Positions 44,427 to 53,548 are shown, counted from the stretch's first letter. The stretch is 64,000 nucleotides of DNA from CAIXSC01 sp046349935 (GCA_046349935.1 JAXMBK010000005.1:124001-188000), one strand, 5' to 3'. Notes: a model not told the origin generated them from the letters alone. Numbers and translations: made by a program.

Positions 44427-46691
44427 ATGGCGGAACAGGAATTCTTTGGCGTTCAGCAGCGCCCAAGCGAGGTCGCGGAGGGCGGCGGGGCGGTCGCGGT
44501 CGTCGGCTAGCCATTGTGCGGCGCGTGTTTGTTCTTCAGGCGTCGGGGCGCGGCTCAGCGTCGTCCAGTACAGCCGTTCCACCAATTCGTCGACCGGAAG
44601 CCGATCTTGGAGCCAACGTTCCAGGCGACCCTGGGAATCGTCCAAACGACGCTGCAAGTCCGCGTCGCTCATCAGCGTCAACGCCTGCTTTAGCGTCGTC
44701 TCTTGCGAGCGTTCGCAGGCGCAGGCCAAGAGACGCTGCGGTTTGCCAAAAGTCGCCAGGAAACGATCCCCCTCCCCTGCCTTGCGATCCCGGTCGCGAC
44801 TGCGGCGCACCCCCGGCAGCTGACCGGCGCGCAGGCCCGCGTCATACCCTGTGAACCGCACCGGAACGTCCAACACCTGGGATTGAGCGTCCAGCAGCGT
44901 CTCGGCCGGCAGGCGCCGCACGATTGCGCGCGCAAAGAGCGATTCATCCGCTTCCACGCCGTCCGGCGAGTCGGCGCTCAAGCGATACGTCTGCGTCGCG
45001 ACCAGCGTGCGCACCAAGCGACCGTGGTCGAAGCCGTCCCGCGCAAATTCGGCCGCCAACCGCTCGAACAACTCGGGGTGCGACGGCGGATTCGTCGGGC
45101 GCAGATCATCCACCGGCTCGACCAACCCGCGTCCGAACAAGTGGTACCAAACGAAGTTCACCTGCGACCGCGCAAAAGGACCATTGCTCGGGCTGGTTAG
45201 CCATTCGGCCAACGGTTCGCGACGGTCCGAATTCGGCTCCATCTCGGGCGTATCCGCGCCCAAGAACTTCGGGATCGCATCCTTCCGAGTGCGTGGGTTG
45301 CGCACCTCGCCGACATCCGACGCCTTCACAATCTGCTCGCCGACAAACTCGTGCGAATCCAGCTTGTCCTTCTTTTGATTCTCGAGGATCTGATACTCGA
45401 CCCGCGCAAACAACGCCGCCCACTGGTAGTACTCGTCCTGCGTCCAACGATCGAACGGATGGTTGTGGCACTGAGCGCACTGTAGGCGGACGCCCAGGAA
45501 CAGCCGACCGACTGTCTCGCCCCGCGTCACCGGGTCGCGGAGCGCTCGATAAAAGTTGGCGGGCGGCGTTTCGTAGGTGCTGCCGGTCGCCGTCACCAGT
45601 TCGCGCACGAACTGGTCGAGCGGCTTTTGGCGGCGAAAACTGTCGCGAATCCACGCATGAAACCGCTCGACCCCTTTATTGTCGAGCACCTTTTCTTCCA
45701 CGCGCAGCACGTCGCTCCAGGCCAAAGCCCACCGCTCGGCGAACTCGGGGCGAGCGACCAAACGATCGATCCACCGTTCCCAACGGTCAGGACCCGAATC
45801 GCTTACAAACTCACGCGCCTCTTCCTCGGACGGAAGGATTCCGAGCAGATCGAGGAACAGCCGCCGGACGAGCGTCGCCTCGTCGGCCTGCGTCGCCGGC
45901 TGCACTCGCAGTTCACGCCATCGCGCTTGCCACAGCGAGTCGATCCAAGTCGCGGGCGCGGGGAGCGCAGCCGACGGCGGTCGGTCGGGGACGAACGCAA
46001 TGCGAACCGGCGTTTGCTGATCCAAGTAGCGGGCGACGACCGTCGTTTCGCCGTCGGTCTGACGACGCACCACGCCGTCGGCGTCGACGGTGGCGACCAG
46101 GTTCGAGAGATCGAAGGCGGTCAAGCGAGTGACGTCGCGCCGCGAACCGTCGGTGTACGCGGCAGTGACGACCAAAGGCACGGAGTCGCGCGGGGCGACG
46201 AGGACCACGTCGCGCGGAGCGACCTCCAGCGAGGCGACGCGCGGCGTACTCGCCGCCGCCGGCGGACAACCGGCCGCGATCCAGTCGCGCAAGATCGCGT
46301 ACTCGGGAGACGTCTCCTGAAAACGGACGCCGCCCAAGTGAACGACTTTGCCGACGGCCTTCAGCAGCAGCAGGCTTTCGGACGGGACCAGAGAGTTGAC
46401 GCGTCGTCCGCCGAAGTCGCGCACCAGCGTCTGGTAGTCGTCGTCAGGTTCCTGGCCGCGCAGGCTCAGTTTCAAGCCGCCCTTGCCGTTGAGATTGCCG
46501 TGACACGCCCCCTGGTTGCAGCCCGCTCGCGCCAACACCGGCATGACGTCGAGCGCGAACGAGGGCGTGGCGGAAGTCGGCTGGGCGTCGGCGGTCTGAC
46601 TCAGGCCGACCCAAACCAGCGCCGACGCGACCACAAACCACAGCCCGCGGCGAGCTCGACCTGCGCTGCTTGCGTTGATGACGCGTTCCAC
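44424..46691 (-). CDS. Planctomycete cytochrome-like protein with Ig-like, DUF1549 and DUF1553 domains
   Basis: A 755-residue exported protein. A signal peptide (LWFVVASALVWVGLSQTADA) is followed by C58-NQGA-C63-H64-G, a haem-like motif with four instead of two residues between the cysteines. Next come LSLRGQEPDDDYQTLVRDFG and a bacterial Ig-like (Big_2) domain (VVTAAYTDGSRRDVTRLTAF; VDADGVVRRQTDGETTVVAR). DUF1549 contains a standard CAQCHNHPFDRW. DUF1553 ends ALRDLAWALLNAKEFLFRH. The start is a GTG at 46691. It is the third gene of a minus-strand operon after two DUF1501 genes, with a 34-base gap. The role of these complexes is unknown. Confidence 0.88.
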   Translation of the reverse strand: MERVINASSAGRARRGLWFVVASALVWVGLSQTADAQPTSATPSFALDVMPVLARAGCNQGACHGNLNGKGGLKLSLRGQEPDDDYQTLVRDFGGRRVNSLVPSESLLLLKAVGKVVHLGGVRFQETSPEYAILRDWIAAGCPPAAASTPRVASLEVAPRDVVLVAPRDSVPLVVTAAYTDGSRRDVTRLTAFDLSNLVATVDADGVVRRQTDGETTVVARYLDQQTPVRIAFVPDRPPSAALPAPATWIDSLWQARWRELRVQPATQADEATLVRRLFLDLLGILPSEEEAREFVSDSGPDRWERWIDRLVARPEFAERWALAWSDVLRVEEKVLDNKGVERFHAWIRDSFRRQKPLDQFVRELVTATGSTYETPPANFYRALRDPVTRGETVGRLFLGVRLQCAQCHNHPFDRWTQDEYYQWAALFARVEYQILENQKKDKLDSHEFVGEQIVKASDVGEVRNPRTRKDAIPKFLGADTPEMEPNSDRREPLAEWLTSPSNGPFARSQVNFVWYHLFGRGLVEPVDDLRPTNPPSHPELFERLAAEFARDGFDHGRLVRTLVATQTYRLSADSPDGVEADESLFARAIVRRLPAETLLDAQSQVLDVPVRFTGYDAGLRAGQLPGVRRSRDRDRKAGEGDRFLATFGKPQRLLACACERSQETTLKQALTLMSDADLQRRLDDSQGRLERWLQDRLPVDELVERLYWTTLSRAPTPEEQTRAAQWLADDRDRPAALRDLAWALLNAKEFLFRH

Positions 46692-46725
46692 GGCTAGCTC
46701 GACAAGTCGAAGGGTTGCTGGCGCC

Positions 46726-48075
46726 CTAGCCCACGAGTTCCGCGATCGGCTTCACGTTGGGGTCGACGATGTACTGCGGTCGACCGCGGAAGTCGAACAT
46801 GCGCGGCGCGGAGCCCCAATGGATGCCCAGGTTGTGGTACAGCGTCGCATGCACTTCTTCGAAAGTCACCGGTCGGTCGGACGGTTCGCCGCCCATGCGA
46901 TCCGTGGCGCCGATCACTTGGCCCGTCTTCATGCCGCCGCCTGCCATGAGGGCGCACGAGACGCGCGGCCAATGGTCGCGTCCTGCGTCTTTATTGATCT
47001 TCGGAGTCCGCCCGAACTCGCCCCACACCACGACGCTGCAGTCTTTGTCGAGCCCGCGTTCGTGGAGGTCTTCGACCAGCGCCGAGACGCCTTGATCGAA
47101 CACCGGCAATTCTTCCTTCGCATTGCGGAAGTTTTGTCCGTGCCAATCCCAAAAGCTGTAGTTCACCGTCACGACTCGGGCCCCGGCTTCGACCAGGCGG
47201 CGGGCGAGCAGCAAGTTTTGCGGCACGCGCGGCGCACCGTCTCCCTTGGGCTGATTCGGATTGCCTTCGCCGTAACGTTCGCGAGTGCGCTTGTCTTCTT
47301 TGCTGACGTCGAGCGCATCAAAGAGGTCGGACGACGTGAGGATGCCCATCGCCCGCTGCGTGAAGACGTCCATGCCTTCCATCGCGCCCCGGTTGTCCCA
47401 TTGGCGGCGGAAGCTGTCGAGCGACGTGAGCAGGTTGCGACGATCAGCGAGGTGGTCGAGCGTCACGCCTTGGAGGACCAAGTCGTCGCGGCCGGGACCG
47501 GTCGGTCGGAACGACGAATGGCCCAAGCCCAAAAACCCGGCGCTCGGTTCGTTGTACGGTTTGTGCTGCGTCGTATAGCAGAGACTCACGAACGGCGGCA
47601 CGCCGGGCGCCACCGGCCCTTGCAGGCGCGAGGCGACGGCGCCGAAGTGCGGCCACCCGCCCGCCGGCTCGTTCTGGCTCAAGTGACCCGTGAAACACTG
47701 ATACCCCGCATGATCGTCGCGGCAGCCAACCACGCTGCGGATCGGGACCAGCTTGTCCATGATCTTGGCCAAGCGCGGCAGCAATTGGCAAACTTCAATG
47801 CCGGGCACGTTGGTCGGGATCGGATCAAACTCGCCGCGGACTTCCACCGGCGCATCGACCTTGATGTCGTACATGTCCTGGTGCGGCGGTCCGCCGCACA
47901 AGAACACCATGATCACCGACTTGTGCGACGACTTTTGACCGGCCCGCGCTTCCAACTCCAGCAACCGCGGGAGCGTCAGTCCGCCCATGCCGAGCGCACC
48001 AACTCGCAGGAACGTACGTCGCGACAGACCGTCGCAAAAGCGACGCGAATCTTGAGGACCCAGCAGATTCAACAT
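46726..48075 (-). CDS. DUF1501 family protein (copy 3)
   Basis: A 449-residue DUF1501 protein with leader RFCDGLSRRTFLRVGALGMG. Marks are KSVIMVFLCGGPPHQDMYDI, PGIEVCQLLPRLAKIMDKLV and DCSVVVWGEFGRTPKINKDA with GRDHWPRVSCALMAGGGMKT. The ATG at 48075 shares one base with the TGA of copy 4 (TGATG), so the two are translationally coupled. The two proteins are clearly paralogues over their full length (same order of LSRRTFLRVGA/VARRDFLKIGG, GGPPHQD, GRDHWP). It lies 34 bases before the PSCyt gene. Confidence 0.9.
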   Translation of the reverse strand: MLNLLGPQDSRRFCDGLSRRTFLRVGALGMGGLTLPRLLELEARAGQKSSHKSVIMVFLCGGPPHQDMYDIKVDAPVEVRGEFDPIPTNVPGIEVCQLLPRLAKIMDKLVPIRSVVGCRDDHAGYQCFTGHLSQNEPAGGWPHFGAVASRLQGPVAPGVPPFVSLCYTTQHKPYNEPSAGFLGLGHSSFRPTGPGRDDLVLQGVTLDHLADRRNLLTSLDSFRRQWDNRGAMEGMDVFTQRAMGILTSSDLFDALDVSKEDKRTRERYGEGNPNQPKGDGAPRVPQNLLLARRLVEAGARVVTVNYSFWDWHGQNFRNAKEELPVFDQGVSALVEDLHERGLDKDCSVVVWGEFGRTPKINKDAGRDHWPRVSCALMAGGGMKTGQVIGATDRMGGEPSDRPVTFEEVHATLYHNLGIHWGSAPRMFDFRGRPQYIVDPNVKPIAELVG

Positions 48076-49436
48076 CAGACCACTTCCTTCATCGGCTCGA
48101 TCCCTTCGTCGACCAGATACTGCGGACGTCCCCGCAGGTCGAACTCGCGGATCGCTCGCAGATTCAGCCCCAGATTCTGGTACAGCGTGGCCCAGATCTC
48201 CTGGAACTTCACCGGGCGTTCGACGGCGTATTCGCCCAGTCGATTCGTGGCGCCGATGACTTGGCCCGTCCGCATCCCGCCGCCCGCCAAGAGCGCGCAC
48301 GAAACTTGCGGCCAGTGGTCGCGGCCCGCTTGCGGATTGATTTTCGGCGTACGGCCGAACTCGCCCCAAATCACGATCGACACGTCTTTGTCCAAGCCGC
48401 GGTTGTACACGTCGCGGATCAGCGCCGCCGCCGCTCGGTCAAGCAACGGGCAGTCTTGCCGCAAGGCGCCGAAGTTGTCGCCGTGGTGGTCCCACCGGCT
48501 GAAGTTCAGCGACACCACTCGAGCGCCCGCTTCGACCAACCGTCGCGCGATGAGGAAGTTCTCCGTGAGCTTCGGCGCACCGTCGTCGCGGAACTTTTGG
48601 TCGCCGCGGCCGTACTGTTCCAAGAGCGCAGGATCTTCCTTGGAGACGTCGAGCGCTTCGGCGAGCTTCGACGAAGTAAGGATGCCGACCGCTTGGCTGG
48701 TGAACTCATCGATCCCCGCCATCTTGCCCGTGGTGTCGATGTCGCGACGGAAGCGATCAAAGCTGGCGAGCAGATTCTGGCGGTCTTGCAGGCGGTCGAG
48801 CGTGATGCCTTGCAGCACCATGTTCTCGCGCTTGCTGGTTTCCGAACGTCCGCCGACCAGCTTGAACGGCGAATGGGCGATGCCCAGAAATCCGCCGTCG
48901 CCGTCGTAGCCCCACGGACCGTGATCCGTCTTGTAGCACAGGCTCAAGTGCGGCGGGATGCTCTTGTTGACCGGTCCTTGCAATTTGGAGACCCAAGCGC
49001 CGGCCGCCGGCCAACCGCCCGCCGGGGCCGGATTGAGCGGTCGACCCGTCATGCATTGGTACGCATCGTGTCCGCCCGCGGCGCCGACGACCGTCCGGAT
49101 TGGAATGCACTTGTCCATGACCTTCGCGAGCTGCGGAAACATCTCGCAGATTTCGATCCCCGGCACGTTGGTCGCAATCGGTTGAAACTCGCCGCGAATC
49201 TCGGACGGCGCGTCGACCTTCACGTCCCAAAAATCTTGGTGCGGCGGTCCGCCCGGCAGGAAGATGTTGATGATCGCCTTGTGCGACTTGCCGATGCCCG
49301 CCTGGGCTTCAGCCGCCAGCAATTGCGGCAGCGAGAGGCCGCCCATCACCATGCCGCCGATCTTCAGAAAGTCGCGACGTGCGACTCGATCACAAAAACC
49401 GCTGCGCCCTTGCGGGCGACCGAGGATCGTCAACAT
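48075..49436 (-). CDS. DUF1501 family protein (copy 4)
   Basis: A 453-residue DUF1501 protein with twin-arginine-like leader GFCDRVARRDFLKIGGMVMG. Marks are KAIINIFLPGGPPHQDFWDV, PGIEICEMFPQLAKVMDKCI and DVSIVIWGEFGRTPKINPQA with GRDHWPQVSCALLAGGGMRT. The ATG at 49436 has AGGAG 7 bases upstream; a TTG one codon earlier is too close to it. It is the first gene of the operon DUF1501-DUF1501-PSCyt and has a promoter-like signal at 49594-49622. Confidence 0.9.
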   Translation of the reverse strand: MLTILGRPQGRSGFCDRVARRDFLKIGGMVMGGLSLPQLLAAEAQAGIGKSHKAIINIFLPGGPPHQDFWDVKVDAPSEIRGEFQPIATNVPGIEICEMFPQLAKVMDKCIPIRTVVGAAGGHDAYQCMTGRPLNPAPAGGWPAAGAWVSKLQGPVNKSIPPHLSLCYKTDHGPWGYDGDGGFLGIAHSPFKLVGGRSETSKRENMVLQGITLDRLQDRQNLLASFDRFRRDIDTTGKMAGIDEFTSQAVGILTSSKLAEALDVSKEDPALLEQYGRGDQKFRDDGAPKLTENFLIARRLVEAGARVVSLNFSRWDHHGDNFGALRQDCPLLDRAAAALIRDVYNRGLDKDVSIVIWGEFGRTPKINPQAGRDHWPQVSCALLAGGGMRTGQVIGATNRLGEYAVERPVKFQEIWATLYQNLGLNLRAIREFDLRGRPQYLVDEGIEPMKEVV

Positions 49437-49479
49437 CAAGTTGCTCCTTGTTCGGTGCGCTGCCGTCGAGTTGCGTACT

Positions 49480-49493
49480 GCACGTCGACGTGC
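49480..49493. promoter_or_regulatory. 14-bp perfect palindrome in the DUF1501 operon leader
   Basis: GCACGTCGACGTGC, 44 bases upstream of the ATG of DUF1501 copy 4. It may be an operator; no regulator gene is adjacent. Confidence 0.4.
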
Positions 49494-49593
49494 GACCGTC
49501 GGTCAGGGGTCGTCGGCGGCTGCCGAAACGACAGGTGGGTTGGTGGAATCATCTCGCCTAGGAGGGACGGAACCCTATGGTTCACCATCGGCA

Positions 49594-49622
49594 TCGTATC
49601 GAACGCTTTTGATAGATTCAAG
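49594..49622 (-). promoter_or_regulatory. Sigma-70-like promoter of the DUF1501-DUF1501-PSCyt operon
   Basis: On the minus strand TTGAAT (49622-49617) and TACGAT (49599-49594) are exactly 17 bases apart, matching four and four of six consensus positions or better. Transcription would start near 49587 and give a leader of about 150 bases. GAACC-CTAT-GGTTC (49571-49584) lies just past the predicted start. Confidence 0.5.
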
Positions 49623-49712
49623 TTCGGTGCGCGCCGGAAGTCAAAATCGCGCCTGCCGACTGCCGTTAGAATCGTCCCCCTAAACGGGCGGGTTTTGCTG
49701 CGGGCTGCCGTG

Positions 49713-50891
49713 TTACGGCGAGTGCGCCAATCCCTTCACCACCAGCACCCACCAGAGCCGCGGCCCCACCGTCCACTCGCCGAATCGCACCAGATCCCCC
49801 GTCGACTCGTCGATGCGATAACCGGCCAGTTTGCCCGACGACTCGCCGCCCGCGTAGAGAAACCGGCCGGCCGGATCGAGGTCGAACGATCGAGGCGTGG
49901 GTTCGGTCGGCGTTTGCCCCAGCGCTTTCAGGTCCCCCGTCGCGGGGTCGACTTGGAACCGCGCCAGACTGTGATGTCCGCGGTTGGCGCAGTAGACGAA
50001 CCGCCCCGAGGGATGGACCTTCAGTTCGGCGGTCGCATTGGGCTGGTCGTAGCCGGACGGCAGCGTGGAGACGGCGGGACGCGGAGTGATCTGACCCGAG
50101 TGGACGTCCCAGTCGAACGGCTGCACCGCGTTGCCTTGTTCGTGGTTGAAGTAGACCACCGGCAGACGCGGGTGAAACGCTCCGTGCCGCGGGCCCGTGT
50201 CGGCGGGAAGACGGATTAGCGTCGGGGAGGCTGGCTCCAGGTCGCCGCGGGCCGCATCGAACCGGTAGGCGAAGATCCGATTGGGGCCGGTGTGCGGAAC
50301 GTAGGCGAAGCGGTCGTCGGGACTCAAAACGGCGGCGTGGGCCCGTTCGGTCGTCGCATGCTGGCTTTGGGGAACCGCCGATAAGGCGCCGTCGTCGCCA
50401 ATTCGATGAACGGTGACTTTGGCCGCCACATAGTAGGCCGCCAACAGCCAGCGGCCGCTGCGGTCGACGGCCAGGTGAGCTGGATCGATTCCGGCGTCGA
50501 CGACGTTGATCAGGGTGAGTCGCCCCGTGGCCGAGTCGCGTCGGTAGGCCGCCAACTGGCCTTCGGGGCGGTAGGCTGCGAACAAGTAACGTCGCTGTGG
50601 ATCGACTGCCAGCGCCGCCGCTTCGCCGCGGGTCGGCTGTTCGGCGACTTTCGTCAACTGTCCATCGGCGGCGTTCTGCGAATAGAGGTCGATGCGCTTT
50701 GCGCCGGGAACCGACAGGTAAACGAAATTCCGGGCGGGTTCCGCGGCCGCCGCGTGTTCGCCGCCGCAGGCTGCCGCGAATAACAGCCAGGCGCCCACGA
50801 ACCATTGGGAACGACGCCAGCCGCTTAGGACGGGTCGGCCTTGCGGTTGGGGAGCCCCATTTCGCGCATCAGCATCTGAATGTCTTCCCAT
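49713..50891 (-). CDS. Seven-bladed beta-propeller lactonase, exported
   Basis: A 392-residue member of the YbhE/6-phosphogluconolactonase-like (lactonase, PF10282 type) family. It has a hydrophobic export segment (WFVGAWLLFAAACGGEHAAA) and repeated blades such as FVYLSVPGAKRIDLYSQNAA, ALAVDPQRRYLFAAYRPEGQ, AAVLSPDDRFAYVPHTGPNR and LKVHPSGRFVYCANRGHHSL. HGAFHPRLPVVYFNHEQGNA is the family box with the conserved His and Glu. Because it is exported, cytosolic 6-phosphogluconolactone is not an obvious substrate. The ATG at 50891 overlaps the uracil-DNA glycosylase gene by 67 bases; a GTG at 50798, just before the hydrophobic segment, would avoid the overlap and cannot be excluded. Confidence 0.78.
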   Translation of the reverse strand: MGRHSDADARNGAPQPQGRPVLSGWRRSQWFVGAWLLFAAACGGEHAAAAEPARNFVYLSVPGAKRIDLYSQNAADGQLTKVAEQPTRGEAAALAVDPQRRYLFAAYRPEGQLAAYRRDSATGRLTLINVVDAGIDPAHLAVDRSGRWLLAAYYVAAKVTVHRIGDDGALSAVPQSQHATTERAHAAVLSPDDRFAYVPHTGPNRIFAYRFDAARGDLEPASPTLIRLPADTGPRHGAFHPRLPVVYFNHEQGNAVQPFDWDVHSGQITPRPAVSTLPSGYDQPNATAELKVHPSGRFVYCANRGHHSLARFQVDPATGDLKALGQTPTEPTPRSFDLDPAGRFLYAGGESSGKLAGYRIDESTGDLVRFGEWTVGPRLWWVLVVKGLAHSP

Positions 50892-51757
50892 GTGTCTTTC
50901 TTCGCAGCCGGATTTCGCAGGAGGTAGGCAGGGTGGTAGGTGACGATTGCTCGAGCGCCATGGGCGTCGTAGAAACGCCCACGCATTTTGCCGATGCTGA
51001 ACGCGGAATGCAGCAGCGTTTTCGCGGCCGACGCGCCGAGGCAGCAAATGAACTCGGGCCGCAAGACTTCCAATTGCCGAGTGTAAAAGCCGCGGCAGTT
51101 TTCAATCTCGTCGTCTTGGGGCGGACGATTGTCGGGAGGGCGGCACTTGAGCACGTTGAGAATGTAAACGTCCTCGCGCCGCAGTCCCATCGCGTCGATG
51201 ATTTTGTCGAGCAGTTGACCGGCGCGCCCCACGAACGGCTCGCCCGTGCGATCTTCGTCGGCGCCGGGGGCTTCGCCGAAAAAGCAAAGGCGCGGAGTCA
51301 GCGTTCCGACGCCGAAAACGGTCTGCGTGCGGTTGGCGACCAAAGCGGAACAGCGCGTGCAGCCTTTCACTTCCGCCTGGATCACCTCGAGCGCGACGCG
51401 GCGTTCGTCGACGCTCTGCGCCGCTCGAGCGGCGACGGGGGCCGGGGGCGTCGAAATTCCCGTTGGCGCGGGGATGGGGCGAGCGGGCGGGGCGGCCGCG
51501 GGCTGAGCGGTCGGTTTGGGGGCCGGTCGCGGCGGCGGGGGACTCGTCGAAACGGCCGGGGGAGCGGGCGTCGCGGGCGGAGCGACGGGGGCAGGCGTCG
51601 CGGCGAGGGCTGGTGCTGCGTCCGACGCGGCCGGCGGCGGGTCGTTCTGCGGCCAAGCGGCGACGGGGATGGTCACGCGCGGCAACTGCTGAACCCCGGC
51701 GCGCTGTAGGCTGGCCAGCTGCTGCAGGACGGCGTGTCTCATCTGTTCTGGGGTCAT
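50825..51757 (-). CDS. Uracil-DNA glycosylase, family 4 (iron-sulfur) type
   Basis: A 310-residue enzyme that cuts uracil out of DNA. After an N-terminal helix (MTPEQMRHAVLQQLASLQRA) comes a Pro/Ala-rich linker of about 80 residues, longer than usual. The catalytic domain has GEAPGADEDRTGEPFVGRAG (motif A) and VTYHPAYLLRNP (motif C). Four cluster-type cysteines are visible: the CTRC pair before motif A, one in NVLKCRPPDN and one in IENCRGFYTR. The ATG at 51757 is chosen at the conserved start; another at 51835 is possible. The gene is divergent from der, with 134 bases between them. Confidence 0.9.
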   Translation of the reverse strand: MTPEQMRHAVLQQLASLQRAGVQQLPRVTIPVAAWPQNDPPPAASDAAPALAATPAPVAPPATPAPPAVSTSPPPPRPAPKPTAQPAAAPPARPIPAPTGISTPPAPVAARAAQSVDERRVALEVIQAEVKGCTRCSALVANRTQTVFGVGTLTPRLCFFGEAPGADEDRTGEPFVGRAGQLLDKIIDAMGLRREDVYILNVLKCRPPDNRPPQDDEIENCRGFYTRQLEVLRPEFICCLGASAAKTLLHSAFSIGKMRGRFYDAHGARAIVTYHPAYLLRNPAAKKDTWEDIQMLMREMGLPNRKADPS

Positions 51758-51891
51758 GTCTCTGTCCCGCGTCAAAATGCCCTCAGCCGACGCCGCGCCG
51801 CTCGCTCGCGCGAGCTCGGCTGGCGGGGTCCTCAATCGGCCAAACGCTTTAAGCCTGTCCGCTGGGCCGGTTGTGGATTATCATGCTGTGC

Positions 51892-53529
51892 ATGCCAGTC
51901 CCGCAAGTTGCCATCATCGGTCGTCCAAACGTCGGTAAGTCGAGTCTCCTCAATTGGTTAGCCAAAAAGCGGCTCTCCATTGTCGACGACAAGCCAGGCG
52001 TGACGCGCGACCGTGTCCAATTTTTGATGTACGAACGCGACCGATTCTTTGAGTTGGTCGACACGGGCGGCATCGGCGTCGTGGACGTCGATGATTTGAC
52101 CGACGACGTGGAGCGTCAAATCACGGCCGCCATCGAACAGGCCGATGTGATCCTCTTCGTCGTCGACACTCGGACCGGCATCCTGCCGCTCGATCAAACC
52201 GTGGCGACGCGTCTGCGCGGCATCAATAAGCCGGTGCTGCTGGTCGCCAACAAGGCGGACGACGCCACGTTTGATACGCAGGCGGACGAGTTCTACAAGC
52301 TGTCGAACGGGCCGTTGCTGCGCGTTAGCACGATGCAAAATCGTAATCGCGAACTGCTGCTGGAACAGATCATCGAACATCTGCCCGAAGCCACCGACGA
52401 CTCGCAATCGGTCGAAGAGCCGGTGATGAAGGTGGCGATCGTGGGTCGCCGCAACGTGGGCAAAAGCACGTTCGTCAACACGTTGGCGCGGGCCGAGCGG
52501 ATGATTGTGAGCGAGGTGGCGGGGACGACTCGCGACAGCGTCGACGTCCGCTTCGAATTGGACGGCAAGACGTTCATCGCCATCGACACGCCCGGTCTGC
52601 GGCGCAACAAGAGCGTCCGGACCGACCTGGACTTTTACAGCACTCACCGAGCGCAACGCAGCATTCGTCGAGCGGACGTGGTGCTGTTGTTTTTTGATCC
52701 GTCGGAGCGGATCAGTCGCGTCGACAAGCAATTGTGCCAGTACATCAGCGAACACTTCCGCCCCTGCGTCTTCGTGGTGAACAAGTGGGACTTGATGGCG
52801 GCGTCGATTCCGACGGAGCGCTGGGTCCGCTATTTGCGCGACACGTTTCCGACGATGTGGAACGTGCCGATCGCCTTCATCACGGGCCAATCAGGCAAGA
52901 ACGTCAAGGCGCTGTTGAATCACGCGCAGAACCTGTTCAAGCAGTCGCGGCACCGCGTTTCGACGGCCGACCTGAACAAGTTGGTGCGACACGCGGTCAA
53001 GATGCACCCGCCGCACCCGGTGCGCGGCCGCACCGGCAAGATCTATTACGCGACGCAAGTCAGCACGCAACCGCCGACCATCGTGTTGGTGTGCAACGAT
53101 CCCAAGGCGTTTTCCGCCCAGTATCGCCGCTACTTGCTGGGCGTCATTCGCGACCAACTGCCGTTCGGCGAGGTGCCGATCAAGCTGTATTTGCATCGCC
53201 GCAATGAAGCGGACCGCCGCGATGAATTGTCCAAGGGGAAAAAGTCGCGCCCCGATGCTGAATCGATGCGCGAAGGCGCCTCGGCGGGCGGGTTCGATCC
53301 CAACGACCCACGTTGGAAAGATTCGCTGCTCGACGGCGAATCCCAGGAAGACGACGACTTCGAAGGCTCGTACGCCGACGAATCGTTTCAATCCGAGGGG
53401 CTCGAGATGGTCTACGACGACGAACCGTTGGACGGCGACGACAGCGACTTGGTGACCGACGACGACGACACCGCCTGGTTGAACGAGTCCGAACATCGCA
53501 AAACCGATTTCGAAGAGGGCGCCCCGTAG
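51892..53529 (+). CDS. der: Ribosome biogenesis GTPase Der
   Basis: A 545-residue essential GTPase for 50S subunit assembly. Two tandem G domains are complete: first GRPNVGKSSLLNW, DTGGIG and NKAD; second GRRNVGKSTFVNT, DTPGLRRNKSV and NKWD. The KH-like C-terminal domain follows (MHPPHPVRGRTGKIYYATQV). The protein then has an acidic tail of about 80 residues (SQEDDDFEGSYADESFQSEG; LDGDDSDLVTDDDDTAWL), which explains the length compared with about 440-490 in other bacteria. The ATG at 51892 (MPVPQVAIIGRPN) is preferred; another ATG lies three codons upstream. The stop is the TAG of REP-like copy E. Confidence 0.95.
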   Translation: MPVPQVAIIGRPNVGKSSLLNWLAKKRLSIVDDKPGVTRDRVQFLMYERDRFFELVDTGGIGVVDVDDLTDDVERQITAAIEQADVILFVVDTRTGILPLDQTVATRLRGINKPVLLVANKADDATFDTQADEFYKLSNGPLLRVSTMQNRNRELLLEQIIEHLPEATDDSQSVEEPVMKVAIVGRRNVGKSTFVNTLARAERMIVSEVAGTTRDSVDVRFELDGKTFIAIDTPGLRRNKSVRTDLDFYSTHRAQRSIRRADVVLLFFDPSERISRVDKQLCQYISEHFRPCVFVVNKWDLMAASIPTERWVRYLRDTFPTMWNVPIAFITGQSGKNVKALLNHAQNLFKQSRHRVSTADLNKLVRHAVKMHPPHPVRGRTGKIYYATQVSTQPPTIVLVCNDPKAFSAQYRRYLLGVIRDQLPFGEVPIKLYLHRRNEADRRDELSKGKKSRPDAESMREGASAGGFDPNDPRWKDSLLDGESQEDDDFEGSYADESFQSEGLEMVYDDEPLDGDDSDLVTDDDDTAWLNESEHRKTDFEEGAP

Positions 53530-53548
53530 AACAGGCTTCCAGCCTGTT
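53524..53548 (+). repeat. REP-like palindrome, copy E (overlaps der stop)
   Basis: CCGTAG (stop 53527-53529) and AACAGGCT-TCC-AGCCTGTT (53530-53548). The outermost pair is A-T here, where other copies have C-G or G-C. Confidence 0.9.

Noticed and set aside
49436..49712. Small gene in the 270-base gap between DUF1501 copy 4 and the lactonase gene
   Set aside because: Short frames here lack ribosome sites and protein-like composition; the stretch is better explained as promoter and leader.
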